A stretch of 64,000 bases of DNA from an uncultured Eubacteriales bacterium (GTDB taxonomy: Bacteria > Bacillota > Clostridia > Oscillospirales > Acutalibacteraceae). The notes under the pieces are model-generated. The model was not told where the DNA came from. It made no database searches and saw only the letters and a list, made by a program, of their open reading frames with translations. The position numbers and the translations under genes were made by a program. Shown here one piece after another: positions 53,008 to 61,781 of the stretch (positions within the stretch are counted from its first letter, which is position 1; each line of letters starts with the position of its first letter). The stretch spans positions 1-64,000 of the forward strand of contig CAKSHH010000006.1 in NCBI GenBank assembly GCA_934456435.1, written 5' to 3'.

Positions 53008-55083
53008 ATGCTCAATCTGATTTCCCGCAACACTCCGAGAATCGCTGACGCGTTCATTCTCAGAGACATTGAAGCCGACAACGGGCTTGACCGCTATGAA
53101 ATCTATGCAGAGGACAAAAAGGTCGTCCTCGCCGGCAACGGTCCGCTCAGTCAGGCAATGGCGTACTACGAATACCTCAGCCGCTTTCACAATGTTGTTA
53201 TAACAAGCGGCGATTATGACATTTCCCAAATTTCTTCCGCGCCCCTGCCGGAGGAGAAAATCTGCAAGACCGTGAAGAAAAAAATCCGCGCGATGACAAG
53301 CTACGAGATGTTCTCACTCAGCGGAAACTTTTACGGCTTTGACCGCTGGGAAAAGGAAATCGACTTTATGGCAATGCGCGGCTTCAACCGTGTGCTCCAG
53401 CCCGTCGGATTCGACGCGGTTCTTTTCAGAACACTCACAGAAATCGGTATGCCGGAGAAATTCTGTCTTGAGTTTTCTTCGGGTCCGGCTTTCATCATCA
53501 ATCAGCTCACGGGCAACATTGCCGCGACTAACTCTGTCAACAGCAAGGAATATCTTGAGCGCAAGCTCACAGTCGGCAAGCTCATAAGCGACCGTGAACG
53601 CGAGCTCGGAATTGAGCCTATCTTCCCTGCCGCCCTGCCGAGCGTACCGTTCAGCCTGAGAAAAAAGTATATCAAGATGGATATATTCAGAGCGCCGATG
53701 TGGTACAACTTCCCGCCGATTTTCTTCATCCGTCCGAAAAACGCGTTCTTCTCCGTTTTTAACAAGAAATTTTTGCAGATACAGCGCGACGCTCTCGGTG
53801 AAACGCACAGCTATATATTTGAACCGATATACGAGTCGGACAAAAAGGGCTTCAACTCCCACCTTGCCGACCTCGGAAAAGCTCTTGAAGAGATGCTTGC
53901 CGAGTTTGATGAGAACGCGGTATGCTATATGCACACAAGCTCGGTTAACTCCGATTTCTTCAAAAACTGCTCAGCAGACAAATACATTTTCATTGACGAC
54001 TGCGCGATGAAGGACAATTCGGATCTGCTTGACGGCAGGAATTATATAACCGAGCTCAGAGGAAACCGCTACGGCAGGACAGGCATATACGGAAATGTGC
54101 AAAAGGTCTGCGACGATCCGTTTTCCGGCTCGCCCCTCGGCGCCGCGCTCTCCTTCGACACATTCGACATAAATCCCGTTTACTGCGCCGCCGCACTCGA
54201 AACGGTGACTGCGGACGGCAAAATTGACTGCGACGGTTTCATCAAGGATTTCTGTCGCAGGAGATACAAGACAGACTCTTATGATGACGACATTATCGCC
54301 CTCACGCGGCTCTGTGACAGCGACGAGTGCTGCGGTTCCGTGATCTGCGCGCGCCCGTGCACGAACGTCAAGCACACAGCCCCGTTCGACACAATGGAGC
54401 GTTCCTACGATTTTCACAAGCTTTATGACATTGCCGACAGGATTCTCCGCTCCGACGCGCGAAGAACAGACACCCTCCGTGCCGACATTCAGTCGATAGT
54501 CCGTCAGTTCCTGTCCGATCTCGCCTACCCCGTTTACCTCAAAGCAACCGAGTTTTTCCGAGAGAAAAATGTCAGGAACTTTGAACAGGCGAGCAACCTT
54601 TTCCTTGAAATATGCGAGGACATAGACCGTCTGCTCCGCACAAGGGAGGAAACAAATTTCTGCACGAAATACGTTCAGGCACAGGAGCTCGGAAGCAGTA
54701 AGGATGAAAAGGAAGCTCTGCAAATCAACTACCTGCTCCTGCACACGATATGGGGACCGTTTGACCATTCGATTCTTTACGACACGGTCTGGAACGAGTG
54801 GGGCGGTCTTGTCAAGGATTACTATGAGGCACGCTGGCACATGTATTACCGCTCGCTTGCCGCCTACTTTGACAACCCCAAAAAGCTCAAAGACAATTCA
54901 AAGAAGCAGCCCCTTGACCGAAACGAGTATAACGGTTCGTACCAGGCGAAACGTCTTGCTCTTTTTGAAAACAATTTCCTTGAAAACTACATTCCGCGCA
55001 AGGACGGAATATGCGAGGAGGACACAATAGAGGTTGCAAAAGAACTGCTTGAAAAATATTCTCAGGTATATTCCCAATTCTAA
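53008..55083 (+). CDS. GH89-family (alpha-N-acetylglucosaminidase-like) glycosidase
   Basis: A 691-residue protein without signal peptide, so cytoplasmic. It follows the NAGLU/GH89 layout: an N-terminal small domain (about 1-80), a catalytic barrel with SLSGNFYGFDRWEKEIDFMA, FSSGPAFI and IEPIFPAALPSVP, and a helical C-terminal domain with LHTIWGP and LYDTVWNEWGGLVKDYYEAR. The general-acid Glu of the DTFNE-type motif aligns with Glu272 (SYIFEP). The nucleophile Glu of the PEGIxxNPV motif is replaced by Asp384 (SFDTFDINPV). AAGGAGA precedes ATG 53008, and TATAAT lies at 52966. A GH125 gene follows 11 nt later. Substrate may differ from heparan-type GlcNAc. Confidence 0.85.
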   Translation: MLNLISRNTPRIADAFILRDIEADNGLDRYEIYAEDKKVVLAGNGPLSQAMAYYEYLSRFHNVVITSGDYDISQISSAPLPEEKICKTVKKKIRAMTSYEMFSLSGNFYGFDRWEKEIDFMAMRGFNRVLQPVGFDAVLFRTLTEIGMPEKFCLEFSSGPAFIINQLTGNIAATNSVNSKEYLERKLTVGKLISDRERELGIEPIFPAALPSVPFSLRKKYIKMDIFRAPMWYNFPPIFFIRPKNAFFSVFNKKFLQIQRDALGETHSYIFEPIYESDKKGFNSHLADLGKALEEMLAEFDENAVCYMHTSSVNSDFFKNCSADKYIFIDDCAMKDNSDLLDGRNYITELRGNRYGRTGIYGNVQKVCDDPFSGSPLGAALSFDTFDINPVYCAAALETVTADGKIDCDGFIKDFCRRRYKTDSYDDDIIALTRLCDSDECCGSVICARPCTNVKHTAPFDTMERSYDFHKLYDIADRILRSDARRTDTLRADIQSIVRQFLSDLAYPVYLKATEFFREKNVRNFEQASNLFLEICEDIDRLLRTREETNFCTKYVQAQELGSSKDEKEALQINYLLLHTIWGPFDHSILYDTVWNEWGGLVKDYYEARWHMYYRSLAAYFDNPKKLKDNSKKQPLDRNEYNGSYQAKRLALFENNFLENYIPRKDGICEEDTIEVAKELLEKYSQVYSQF

Positions 55084-55094
55084 GGAGACAGATT

Positions 55095-56378
55095 ATGAAA
55101 CAAATTCCCGCTTCGGTCACCGCCCACATTGAGGAGGTTGCCGCAAAACTTTCAAAATATCCGAAACTCGAAAAGCTCTACCGCAACTGCTATCCGAACA
55201 CCCTTGAAACGACTGCCGAAATTCTCGCAGACGGTTCAACATTTCTTTACACGGGCGACATTCCTGCGATGTGGCTCAGGGATTCGACTGCTCAGGTCAC
55301 ACACTATCTGCCGCTGACAAAGGACGACCCCGAAATCCGCTCGGTTATAAGGGGACTGATCGTGCGTCAGCTCGCGTACATAAGAATTGACCCCTATGCA
55401 AACGCATTCAACATTGAAAAAAACGGTCACGGTCATACCGACGATCTGCCGCTCAATGACCCGTGGGTGTGGGAACGCAAGTATGAGATAGATTCGCTTT
55501 GCTATCCGTTCAGGCTGGCATACCTCTACCTCAAGGCTTCGGGCGACGACTCGATAATCGATGACGATTTCATCACAACGGCAAAGACGGTTGTTGACCT
55601 GTGGATAACGGAACAGCACCACTTTGAAAAATCGCCGTACAGATTTCAGCGATTCGGCTGCCGCTGGATCGACACTCTTCACAACAACGGAATGGGCTAC
55701 CCCGTCAACTTTACTGGTATGACTTGGAGCGGATTCCGTCCGAGTGACGACAGTTGCACCTTCGGCTATCTCATTGCTTCAAATATGTTTGCCGCCGTGA
55801 TTCTCAGATATTTTGAAGAAATCTTTGCCGACCGCGAAATTGACAACGGCGAATTTCTTGCAAAAATCAAAAATCTCCGTGAAGAAATTGAATACGGCAT
55901 CAACACATACGGCACGGTGCTTCACCCTGAATACGGCAGGATTTTTGCCTGCGAAACCGACGGCTTCGGCAACCACATTCTCGCCGACGACGCCAATGTT
56001 CCGAGCCTGCTGAGTGCGCCGTATCTCGGATACTGTGACGTGAACGACCCCGTTTATGTCAACACAAGGCGCTTCATTCTCAGCCATGACAATCCTTTCT
56101 ATTACAGCGGGAAAGCCGCTTCGGGCGTCGGCAGTCCGCACACACCAGAGGGCTTTATATGGCACATTGCTCTTTCAATGCAGGGTCTGACCTCAACCGA
56201 CAGCGGCGAAATAAAGAGTCTCATTAACACCCTTGTTTCCACCGACGCTGACACGGGATATATGCACGAGGGCTTCAACGCCGACGATGCGGCGGACTTC
56301 ACCCGTCCGTGGTTTGCATGGTCAAACTCAATATTTGCCGAATTTATTGAGTCCGCACTTGAAAAAGGAATTATATAA
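55095..56378 (+). CDS. GH125 exo-alpha-1,6-mannosidase
   Basis: A 427-residue protein of the metal-independent GH125 (DUF1237) family. Conserved blocks are LYTGDIPAMWLRDSTAQVTH (about 51-70), GYPVNFTGMTWSGFRPSDDS (about 201-220) with the catalytic acid Asp at 218/219, and TGYMHEGFNADDAADFTRPW with the catalytic base Glu392. These positions agree with the pneumococcal enzyme as I remember it. No signal peptide, so cytoplasmic. AAGGAGA precedes the ATG. It is co-transcribed with the GH89 gene, which suggests stepwise breakdown of imported mannose- and GlcNAc-containing glycans. Confidence 0.92.
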   Translation: MKQIPASVTAHIEEVAAKLSKYPKLEKLYRNCYPNTLETTAEILADGSTFLYTGDIPAMWLRDSTAQVTHYLPLTKDDPEIRSVIRGLIVRQLAYIRIDPYANAFNIEKNGHGHTDDLPLNDPWVWERKYEIDSLCYPFRLAYLYLKASGDDSIIDDDFITTAKTVVDLWITEQHHFEKSPYRFQRFGCRWIDTLHNNGMGYPVNFTGMTWSGFRPSDDSCTFGYLIASNMFAAVILRYFEEIFADREIDNGEFLAKIKNLREEIEYGINTYGTVLHPEYGRIFACETDGFGNHILADDANVPSLLSAPYLGYCDVNDPVYVNTRRFILSHDNPFYYSGKAASGVGSPHTPEGFIWHIALSMQGLTSTDSGEIKSLINTLVSTDADTGYMHEGFNADDAADFTRPWFAWSNSIFAEFIESALEKGII

Positions 56379-56493
56379 GCAACCGCGTTAAAGGGCTTTT
56401 TAAAGAAATAAATCAAAGTCGGCAGCCCCTAAACCGCTCAGCCATGCCCGGTTATCTCAGCCGTCAGAGGCAGGAATAAAATTTCACCGTACG

Positions 56494-56534
56494 GCAATGC
56501 TGTTCCGCAGAAAACGGAGCGGCATTGTTTTTTT
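56494..56534 (+). terminator. Terminator after the GH89-GH125 operon
   Basis: CAATGCTGTTCCG (56495-56507) pairs with CGGAGCGGCATTG (56515-56527) with two G-T pairs, followed by eight T. It lies about 115 nt after the GH125 stop; between the two I see nothing coding. Confidence 0.82.
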
Positions 56535-56555
56535 CAGTATTTTTTAAATTTGCTA

Positions 56556-56665
56556 TTGTATTTTTATAAGAATAAATGTATAATGTTACGGTAAAATGAA
56601 TGCAGACGAAAAAACAATGTATTTTGTTGCGTCTGCGGTAAATCCGTGGGCATTCGGCACACGGT
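56556..56665 (+). promoter_or_regulatory. SigA promoter and structured leader of the Nudix gene
   Basis: TTGTAT (56556-56561), 17 nt, TATAAT (56579-56584). The following leader of about 85 nt has a hairpin with arms GCAGACG/CGTCTGC and, close to the GGAGGAG ribosome site, a second one with arms CCGTG/CACGG. No T-run follows, so it looks like a stability or initiation element. Confidence 0.6.
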
Positions 56666-56680
56666 GGAGGAGTTAGGAAC

Positions 56681-57421
56681 ATGCTTGGTAAATATGTTCG
56701 TATCAAGGTGACTCATCCAATCCACTCTTACAGCACTGAGCAAGGCTTCACATACGAGCTTAATTACGGTGAAGTTGAGGGAGCAAAGCAGTTCAACGCC
56801 TCTGTTAAAGGCGCATTTATCATGGGTATCAATCACCCTGTACGCAGCTTTGACGGAAGAGTAGTCGGCATCGTCAGATATGACGGCAGTAACGAAATTG
56901 ATTGGGTTGTGGCACCGAAAAGTACAAGATTCATCAACATTGACATCGCAAACGGCATTGAATTTGCCGTAAAAAGCAAAAAGCACACGCTCGAATGTCT
57001 TTATGAGCGGTCGTGCGGAGCCGTTGTCTACCGCAACATCGGCGGAATGATACGTTTTCTTCTCATCAAGAATCGGCGCAGCGCACATTGGGGCTTCCCG
57101 AAGGGTCATGTCGAAAAGGGCGAGAATGATCATCAGACGGCATACCGTGAGGTTCTTGAGGAAACAGGTATCAGGATAAACATTCACCCGGATTTTATCA
57201 CCAAAAGTCAATATACCATTCAGGGCAAGGTTGAAAAAAATGTCAACATTTTCCTTGCCGCAACTCAGGACACTCAGACAATAATTCAAAAAGAGGAAAT
57301 CGAAGATTATATCTGGCTCGGATACGAAAAGGCGCTCAACAAGCTCCGCTTCGACAATGACAGAAACATTCTGACAAAGGCCTACAACTATCTTCAAAAT
57401 AAAAAAATCATAACGGAGTAA
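56681..57421 (+). CDS. Nudix hydrolase fused to a PPase-like N-terminal domain
   Basis: A 246-residue protein. Residues 1 to about 100 resemble a soluble inorganic-pyrophosphatase-like domain (MLGKYVRIKVTHPIHSYS, GAFIMGINHPVRSFDGRVV, WVVAPKSTRFINIDI). Residues about 108-240 are a Nudix domain with a full box: GHVEKGEN-x-HQTAYREVLEETGIRI, Glu160/Glu161 being metal ligands. The pairing recurs in clostridial proteins as I recall. Substrate unknown; Ap4A or a nucleoside diphosphate derivative is likely from the Nudix type. GGAGGAG precedes the ATG, and the export protein follows 3 nt after its stop. Confidence 0.87.
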   Translation: MLGKYVRIKVTHPIHSYSTEQGFTYELNYGEVEGAKQFNASVKGAFIMGINHPVRSFDGRVVGIVRYDGSNEIDWVVAPKSTRFINIDIANGIEFAVKSKKHTLECLYERSCGAVVYRNIGGMIRFLLIKNRRSAHWGFPKGHVEKGENDHQTAYREVLEETGIRINIHPDFITKSQYTIQGKVEKNVNIFLAATQDTQTIIQKEEIEDYIWLGYEKALNKLRFDNDRNILTKAYNYLQNKKIITE

Positions 57422-57424
57422 ATT

Positions 57425-57928
57425 ATGACAGAACAACTGATTCATACAATGGTTGCTTTCTTCCAGGACAAGATCCCGAACGAACTCACGGTTTTCATAA
57501 TTTCTGTTCTCCCGATCCTTGAGCTTCGAGGCGGTCTTATTGCCGCGACCTTGCTGCACATTGAACCTCTCAAAGCGTTCGTTATCTGCTACCTCGGCAA
57601 TATGCTTCCGATACCTTTCATTCTTCTCTTTCTCAAGAAGATATTTGAGCTTATGAAAAGGTCAAAAGGGCTCGGCAAGATAGTCCGCAAGCTTGAAAGC
57701 AAAGCCGAAAAGCATCGGCCGACGATTGAAAAATACGGAACATGGGGACTGTTGGTTCTCGTTGCCATTCCTCTGCCCGGAACGGGCGGCTGGACAGGCG
57801 CTCTTGTTGCGGAGATTATGGATATCCGAATCAAAAAATCGCTCCCGATGATCGCCCTCGGCGTGCTCATCGCCGGCCTTATCGTCGGAACTCTGTCCTA
57901 CGGACTGCTCGGCAACCTTATAAAATAA
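57425..57928 (+). CDS. Small multidrug export-type membrane protein (COG2426)
   Basis: A 167-residue protein with about four membrane helices. ELTVFIISVLPILELRGGLIAA (start of the family), GNMLPIPFILLFL and the PLPGTGGWTGALVAEIM hairpin (about 118-134) are characteristic of PF06695. The physiological substrate is not known; the family label comes from its similarity to small multidrug exporters. Co-transcribed with the Nudix gene. A strong terminator follows its stop. Confidence 0.9.
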   Translation: MTEQLIHTMVAFFQDKIPNELTVFIISVLPILELRGGLIAATLLHIEPLKAFVICYLGNMLPIPFILLFLKKIFELMKRSKGLGKIVRKLESKAEKHRPTIEKYGTWGLLVLVAIPLPGTGGWTGALVAEIMDIRIKKSLPMIALGVLIAGLIVGTLSYGLLGNLIK

Positions 57929-57935
57929 CACATTC

Positions 57936-57965
57936 CCGGACTGCTTGTGCTGTCCGGTTTTTTTT
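57936..57965 (+). terminator. Terminator after the small export gene
   Basis: CCGGAC (57936-57941) pairs with GTCCGG (57952-57957) around 10 nt, followed by eight T. Confidence 0.85.
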
Positions 57966-58015
57966 AGGTAACATCGCATAATTTGGGTGTTGCCTTAATA
58001 AAAGGAGGGAGTTTT

Positions 58016-58783
58016 ATGTCAGACTGGAACTCGGAACAATATATGAAATTCGGTGCGGAGCGAACTCAGCCGTCCGCCGACTTGATAAGCAGACTGCGTG
58101 AATGTGAGCCGAAAAGAATACTTGACCTCGGCTGCGGCCCCGGAAACAGCACCCACAACCTTGCCGTTCGCTTTCCGAACGCGGAGATAACAGGCGTTGA
58201 TTTTTCGGAGGACATGCTCGCCAAGGCAAGGCAAACCTACCCGGAGCTGAGTTTTGTTCAGGGCTGTATTCCCGACGATCTCGAAAAGCTTGACGGCAAA
58301 TTCGACCTGATTTTCTCAAACGCCTGTATTCAATGGATTCCCGAACACGCTGTCCTTATTCCTGCGGTATTTGACAAGCTTGCCGACGGCGGTACGCTCG
58401 CCGTTCAGACTCCCTATATTCAAAAGGCTCTTTTCTACCGCCTGCTGAATCTGCTTGTCAACAGCGGTGAATGGAAAAAGCTGTCCGTAATACACAATTT
58501 TCATAACCTCACCCCTGAGGAATACTATGACCTGCTCGGCGGGCTGAGCAAGGATTTCAATATATGGGAGACGACCTACTACCACACGGTGCGCTCACAC
58601 AGCGGCGTAATCGAATGGTACAAGGGAAGCGGGCTCAGGCCGTATCTTGATATGCTGTCCGATGAGGAACGGCCGCAGTTCCTTGCCGATTTGAACGAGA
58701 TCATTTCGGAAAACTTCCCGACAAGGGAAAACGGCTCGATAATACTGAAAATGCCGCGTATTTTCTTCACAGCCAAAAAATAA
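58016..58783 (+). CDS. Trans-aconitate methyltransferase-like SAM methyltransferase
   Basis: A 255-residue class I methyltransferase. The opening MSDWNSEQYMKFGAERTQPS matches trans-aconitate 2-methyltransferase (Tam), followed by the SAM site ILDLGCGPGNSTHNLA (about 32-47), GVDFSEDMLAKAR and IFSNACIQWIPEH. Tam methylates trans-aconitate, an inhibitor of aconitase; the substrate here is inferred from the N-terminus. AAGGAGGG at 6 nt sets ATG 58016; an in-frame start 33 nt earlier is rejected. Confidence 0.88.
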   Translation: MSDWNSEQYMKFGAERTQPSADLISRLRECEPKRILDLGCGPGNSTHNLAVRFPNAEITGVDFSEDMLAKARQTYPELSFVQGCIPDDLEKLDGKFDLIFSNACIQWIPEHAVLIPAVFDKLADGGTLAVQTPYIQKALFYRLLNLLVNSGEWKKLSVIHNFHNLTPEEYYDLLGGLSKDFNIWETTYYHTVRSHSGVIEWYKGSGLRPYLDMLSDEERPQFLADLNEIISENFPTRENGSIILKMPRIFFTAKK

Positions 58784-58785
58784 AA

Positions 58786-58826
58786 GAATCGCATCGTGAG
58801 CTTAATCACTCTCGATGCGATTTTTC
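58786..58826. terminator. Bidirectional terminator
   Basis: AATCGCATCG pairs with CGATGCGATT with further partial pairing inside. A/T flanks serve the convergent methyltransferase and DUF3006 genes; it slightly overlaps the DUF3006 3' end. Confidence 0.8.
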
Positions 58827-59045
58827 ATCTTTTTTGTTAAATAAGCTTTTTTGAAGTGCCACCATTTTTCTGCGCCGCGACTCGGTCTCTTCGCGGTCAA
58901 TAAAATATCCGCTTTCCGTTCGGACTATTATATCTCCCTCGCGGACGCCGTGCGGAAGCTCGGAAATGTCGAGCTTTATCTGTCCGCCGTCATCGTCTTC
59001 GCAGAGAACAACGTTTTCTTCCTTTCTCTCAACCGAATACTTCAT
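58806..59045 (-). CDS. DUF3006 domain protein
   Basis: A 79-residue protein: MKYSVERKEENVVLCEDDDG at the start and the LPHGVREGDIIV turn typical of DUF3006, then a charged helical tail (REETESRRRKMVALQKSLF). Function unknown. It overlaps the nitroreductase gene by 4 nt and so is translationally coupled to it. Confidence 0.85.
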   Translation of the reverse strand: MKYSVERKEENVVLCEDDDGGQIKLDISELPHGVREGDIIVRTESGYFIDREETESRRRKMVALQKSLFNKKDEKSHRE

Positions 59046-59584
59046 CTTATTACCTTTATCCTGTCGTCAAAGCGCGGTTTCTGCTCAGGCTTTTCATCGG
59101 GATAACCGATTGCTATTGCTATGAGGAACTTGTAGCTTTCGGGAATATCCCATGCTCTTTTCCACTTGTTGCCCTGTTCGTTGCCGTCGGCAAAAAGCGC
59201 GCCGACGCTCGCGATTATGCAGGTGCCGAGTCCGAGACTCTGAGCGGCAATGCATATATTCTCACACATTATTCCGCCGTCCATAAAGCTTTCGTTCTCC
59301 GCAAAAAGAACGGCAAATGTCGGCGCATTGTGGTAGACGGGATTAACGTCCCAGCGCGTGTAGGCAGGGGTGTCATATCCGACAAGCTCCTTGAAATCCG
59401 TGTTCATTTCATCAAGCATGGCTTTGTTCTGAATGAAACGAACGTGACACGGCTGCATATTTCTTCCGCTCGGAGCCTTAACCGCCGCCTGTATAAGAAG
59501 ATCAAGCTGTTCATCGGTTATCTGCTCCGGCTTGTACGAACGTATAGTCTGCCTTTCCAGAATAGTTTTAATTACCTCGTTCAT
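59042..59584 (-). CDS. Nitroreductase-family flavoprotein
   Basis: A 180-residue FMN enzyme: TIRSYKPEQITDEQLDLLIQ, AAVKAPSGRNMQPCHVRF (about 32-49), and GLGTCIIASVGALF (about 118). This is the NfsA/NfnB type 2 fold. It reduces nitro- or quinone-like compounds with NAD(P)H; the substrate is unknown. Start overlaps the phosphoesterase end by 17 nt, and its end overlaps DUF3006 by 4 nt, so all three form one operon. Confidence 0.92.
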   Translation of the reverse strand: MNEVIKTILERQTIRSYKPEQITDEQLDLLIQAAVKAPSGRNMQPCHVRFIQNKAMLDEMNTDFKELVGYDTPAYTRWDVNPVYHNAPTFAVLFAENESFMDGGIMCENICIAAQSLGLGTCIIASVGALFADGNEQGNKWKRAWDIPESYKFLIAIAIGYPDEKPEQKPRFDDRIKVIR

Positions 59585-60812
59585 TTCCGAACCTCCTCAA
59601 AAGCTTTTTTCTCGTTACAATGTTATAAATAAGTGCACCGCTGAAATAAACCGCGGCAACGGCAGCAATCGCAAGCAATACTCCGCCGACAATTTTCGCC
59701 CCGACAAGCTTCGCAATCAGAATCAGCAAAGCGACAATAACAGCCAGCACAACGACACATTTCACGGCAAAGCTCGGAAGCTCCGACGGACATGACGGTG
59801 AAATGCTGAACACAAACGTCTTGACCGGCTCGGCAAGCGGTTTGTCGCACACATCGCCGTAGCTGACGGTATATGTTAAATAATTGCGTACATCTTTTTC
59901 GTCAAACTCAAAAACTCTGACCGCTCGCTGACGGATACCGTATGTGTTGTAGCCGGCTCCCGGACAGTAGCCGAGGTCAATTCCGTCAACCTTTCCGATA
60001 AAGCTGTTGTAGTGGTCATGTCCGCAGTATACCGCAAAGACATCGCCCTGTTTTTTTAGCTGTTCAAACTCGCCGCATTCCGCAGGGAGAGCCGCAGGTG
60101 TTTCACCGTAGTGACCCCTGTGCTTGATGCCGTTGCGGAGCCTGTAAAACTCGCCCTTGCGTGTGCCATAGGCAGGCTGTGCCCCTCTTGTTCCCTTGGG
60201 CACCTTTTCAAGCAGCCGATATATCTCGTCAACGGGGATATGCTGAAACACCATTGAATCCGCGTTCACTTCGCGGCTTGTCCTGTCAAGCCATTCAAGC
60301 TGTTCCTTTCTCAAGCCCTCATATATTCCTTTGTGCTTTGTGTTGGAATCAATCACATACAGGTTCAGTGCGGTGCGACTGCCGTCGGTCGAAAGTATCG
60401 GCACATTGAACGTCGCGGCGTCGGGTCTGCCGTCGTCGAGATCGTCAAAGCAGATACAGTTTTTCATCGCGGCATAGACCTTCACCTGTTCGTCATTCGG
60501 CACGCCCGTTTCGCGGTCGTGATTTCCGAAAGTGAGTACAAACGGAATATCAAACTTTTCAAATACGCTGAAAAGCTTGTTTATCGCTTTTTTAACATTC
60601 TCGCGGCATTTTTCGCCCTTTCCCCAAAGGTCGGCAACGTCAAGCTGGTCTCCCGTGAAAACTATCAGATCGGGTTTGATTTTCCCGACTGCCGCTTCCA
60701 TAAATCTGAGCGTATCAACGCAGGGAAACCTGTTGTCCTGAAGATCGGATATCTGCATAATTTTCAAATGTCCGTCTTTAAATTTTATTTCTCTTCTCAA
60801 ATTCATTTTCAT
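59568..60812 (-). CDS. Metallophosphoesterase with C-terminal membrane helices
   Basis: A 414-residue protein. An N-terminal calcineurin-like domain with IMQISDLQDN, VFTGDQLD, FGNHDRE (GNHD/E), and a CGHDH signature (about 255); then two membrane helices (about 348-366 and 374-397) near the C-terminus. It resembles the YkuE/YaeI-type phosphoesterases in motif order but carries the anchor at the C-terminus. The substrate is unknown. Ribosome site GGAGAT before the ATG. First of three overlapping genes. Confidence 0.85.
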   Translation of the reverse strand: MKMNLRREIKFKDGHLKIMQISDLQDNRFPCVDTLRFMEAAVGKIKPDLIVFTGDQLDVADLWGKGEKCRENVKKAINKLFSVFEKFDIPFVLTFGNHDRETGVPNDEQVKVYAAMKNCICFDDLDDGRPDAATFNVPILSTDGSRTALNLYVIDSNTKHKGIYEGLRKEQLEWLDRTSREVNADSMVFQHIPVDEIYRLLEKVPKGTRGAQPAYGTRKGEFYRLRNGIKHRGHYGETPAALPAECGEFEQLKKQGDVFAVYCGHDHYNSFIGKVDGIDLGYCPGAGYNTYGIRQRAVRVFEFDEKDVRNYLTYTVSYGDVCDKPLAEPVKTFVFSISPSCPSELPSFAVKCVVVLAVIVALLILIAKLVGAKIVGGVLLAIAAVAAVYFSGALIYNIVTRKKLLRRFGNERGN

Positions 60813-60957
60813 CTCCGTGCAATTCTTTGTTAAGGCAAATCGGCATACAAGCCGCCGTATCGCCTAACCGTATTATATCAGCAAAAAAACATTCCGTCAA
60901 TCGGTTAAAGCATTGAAAAGCCACCGCCGATATGATAAAATATGCTCGGTGATTGTA

Positions 60958-61638
60958 ATGAAAAACATCAAAGCGGTTTTTATAGACATAGACAACACTC
61001 TGCTTGACTTCAACAAGTGCGCTCTTTGGTCGATGCAAAAGGCGTTTGACGACAGAAAGCTTAATTTTGAGCCGCCGATGTATGACGTGTTCAGAACCGT
61101 GAACGATAAGCTGTGGCTCGAAATTGAAAAAGGTGCTCTCACAAAGGAAGAGCTTTACGCCTGCCGCTGGAATATGATATTTGCGATTCTCGGAATAAAC
61201 GAAAACGGCGTTGAATTTGAAAACATTTTCTATTCCCACCTGACCGAAAGCGCAGAGCCCGTCGACGGAGCGAACGACCTGCTTGAATACCTGAGCAAAA
61301 AATATACCGTATGTGCGGCAAGCAACGCATCCTACGAACAGCAGATCAGGCGTCTTGACAACGCCGGAATGACGAAGTATCTTGACAAGATATTCATTTC
61401 CGAACAGCTCGGATATTCCAAGCCTCAAAAGAAATTTTTCGACAAATGCTTTGCGGAAATCGCTCCGATACTTCCCTGCGAAACCGTTATGATCGGAGAC
61501 TCGCTCACAGCGGACATTGAGGGCGGCGCACGCTGCGGAATGAAAACTTGCTGGTATGACCACAATGCGTCGGGAATCAGCTCTCCCCTGCCCGACATAA
61601 CCGTTACTTCGCTCGGCGAAATTAAAAAATATTTTTAA
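60958..61638 (+). CDS. HAD-family phosphatase (YjjG-like)
   Basis: A 226-residue HAD hydrolase: catalytic DIDNT (Asp10 nucleophile, Asp12 acid), AASNAS (Thr/Ser motif II, about 120), SKPQKKFF motif III Lys (about 158) and MIGDSLTADIEGG motif IV (about 178). It resembles YjjG/5'-nucleotidase-type enzymes, which remove phosphate from (noncanonical) nucleotides. ATG 60958 begins the compact domain; an in-frame ATG 45 nt earlier lacks a better ribosome site. Confidence 0.9.
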   Translation: MKNIKAVFIDIDNTLLDFNKCALWSMQKAFDDRKLNFEPPMYDVFRTVNDKLWLEIEKGALTKEELYACRWNMIFAILGINENGVEFENIFYSHLTESAEPVDGANDLLEYLSKKYTVCAASNASYEQQIRRLDNAGMTKYLDKIFISEQLGYSKPQKKFFDKCFAEIAPILPCETVMIGDSLTADIEGGARCGMKTCWYDHNASGISSPLPDITVTSLGEIKKYF

Positions 61639-61696
61639 ATTGTAAATTTCATCTCTTATGATAAAAGCATAAAAAGCTCTTACCAAATTTGATATG

Positions 61697-61755
61697 AAAA
61701 AGCTGTAATTCATATTGCATTGATATGTACTAATTATAAATTACAGCTTCTGTTT
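61697..61755. terminator. Terminator between HAD and acyltransferase genes
   Basis: AAGCTGTAATT (61700-61710) pairs with AATTACAGCTT (61739-61749), with T-rich flanks (CTGTTTTTC on the plus side). Confidence 0.65.
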
Positions 61756-61781
61756 TTCATATTCAATTTTTTACGGATGAG

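Noticed and set aside
56564..57559. 331-codon open frame antisense to the Nudix gene
   Set aside because: The Nudix box, promoter and ribosome site are on the plus strand.
60778..61713. 311-codon open frame antisense to the HAD phosphatase
   Set aside because: HAD motifs I-IV on the plus strand are complete; the antisense product is unstructured in composition.
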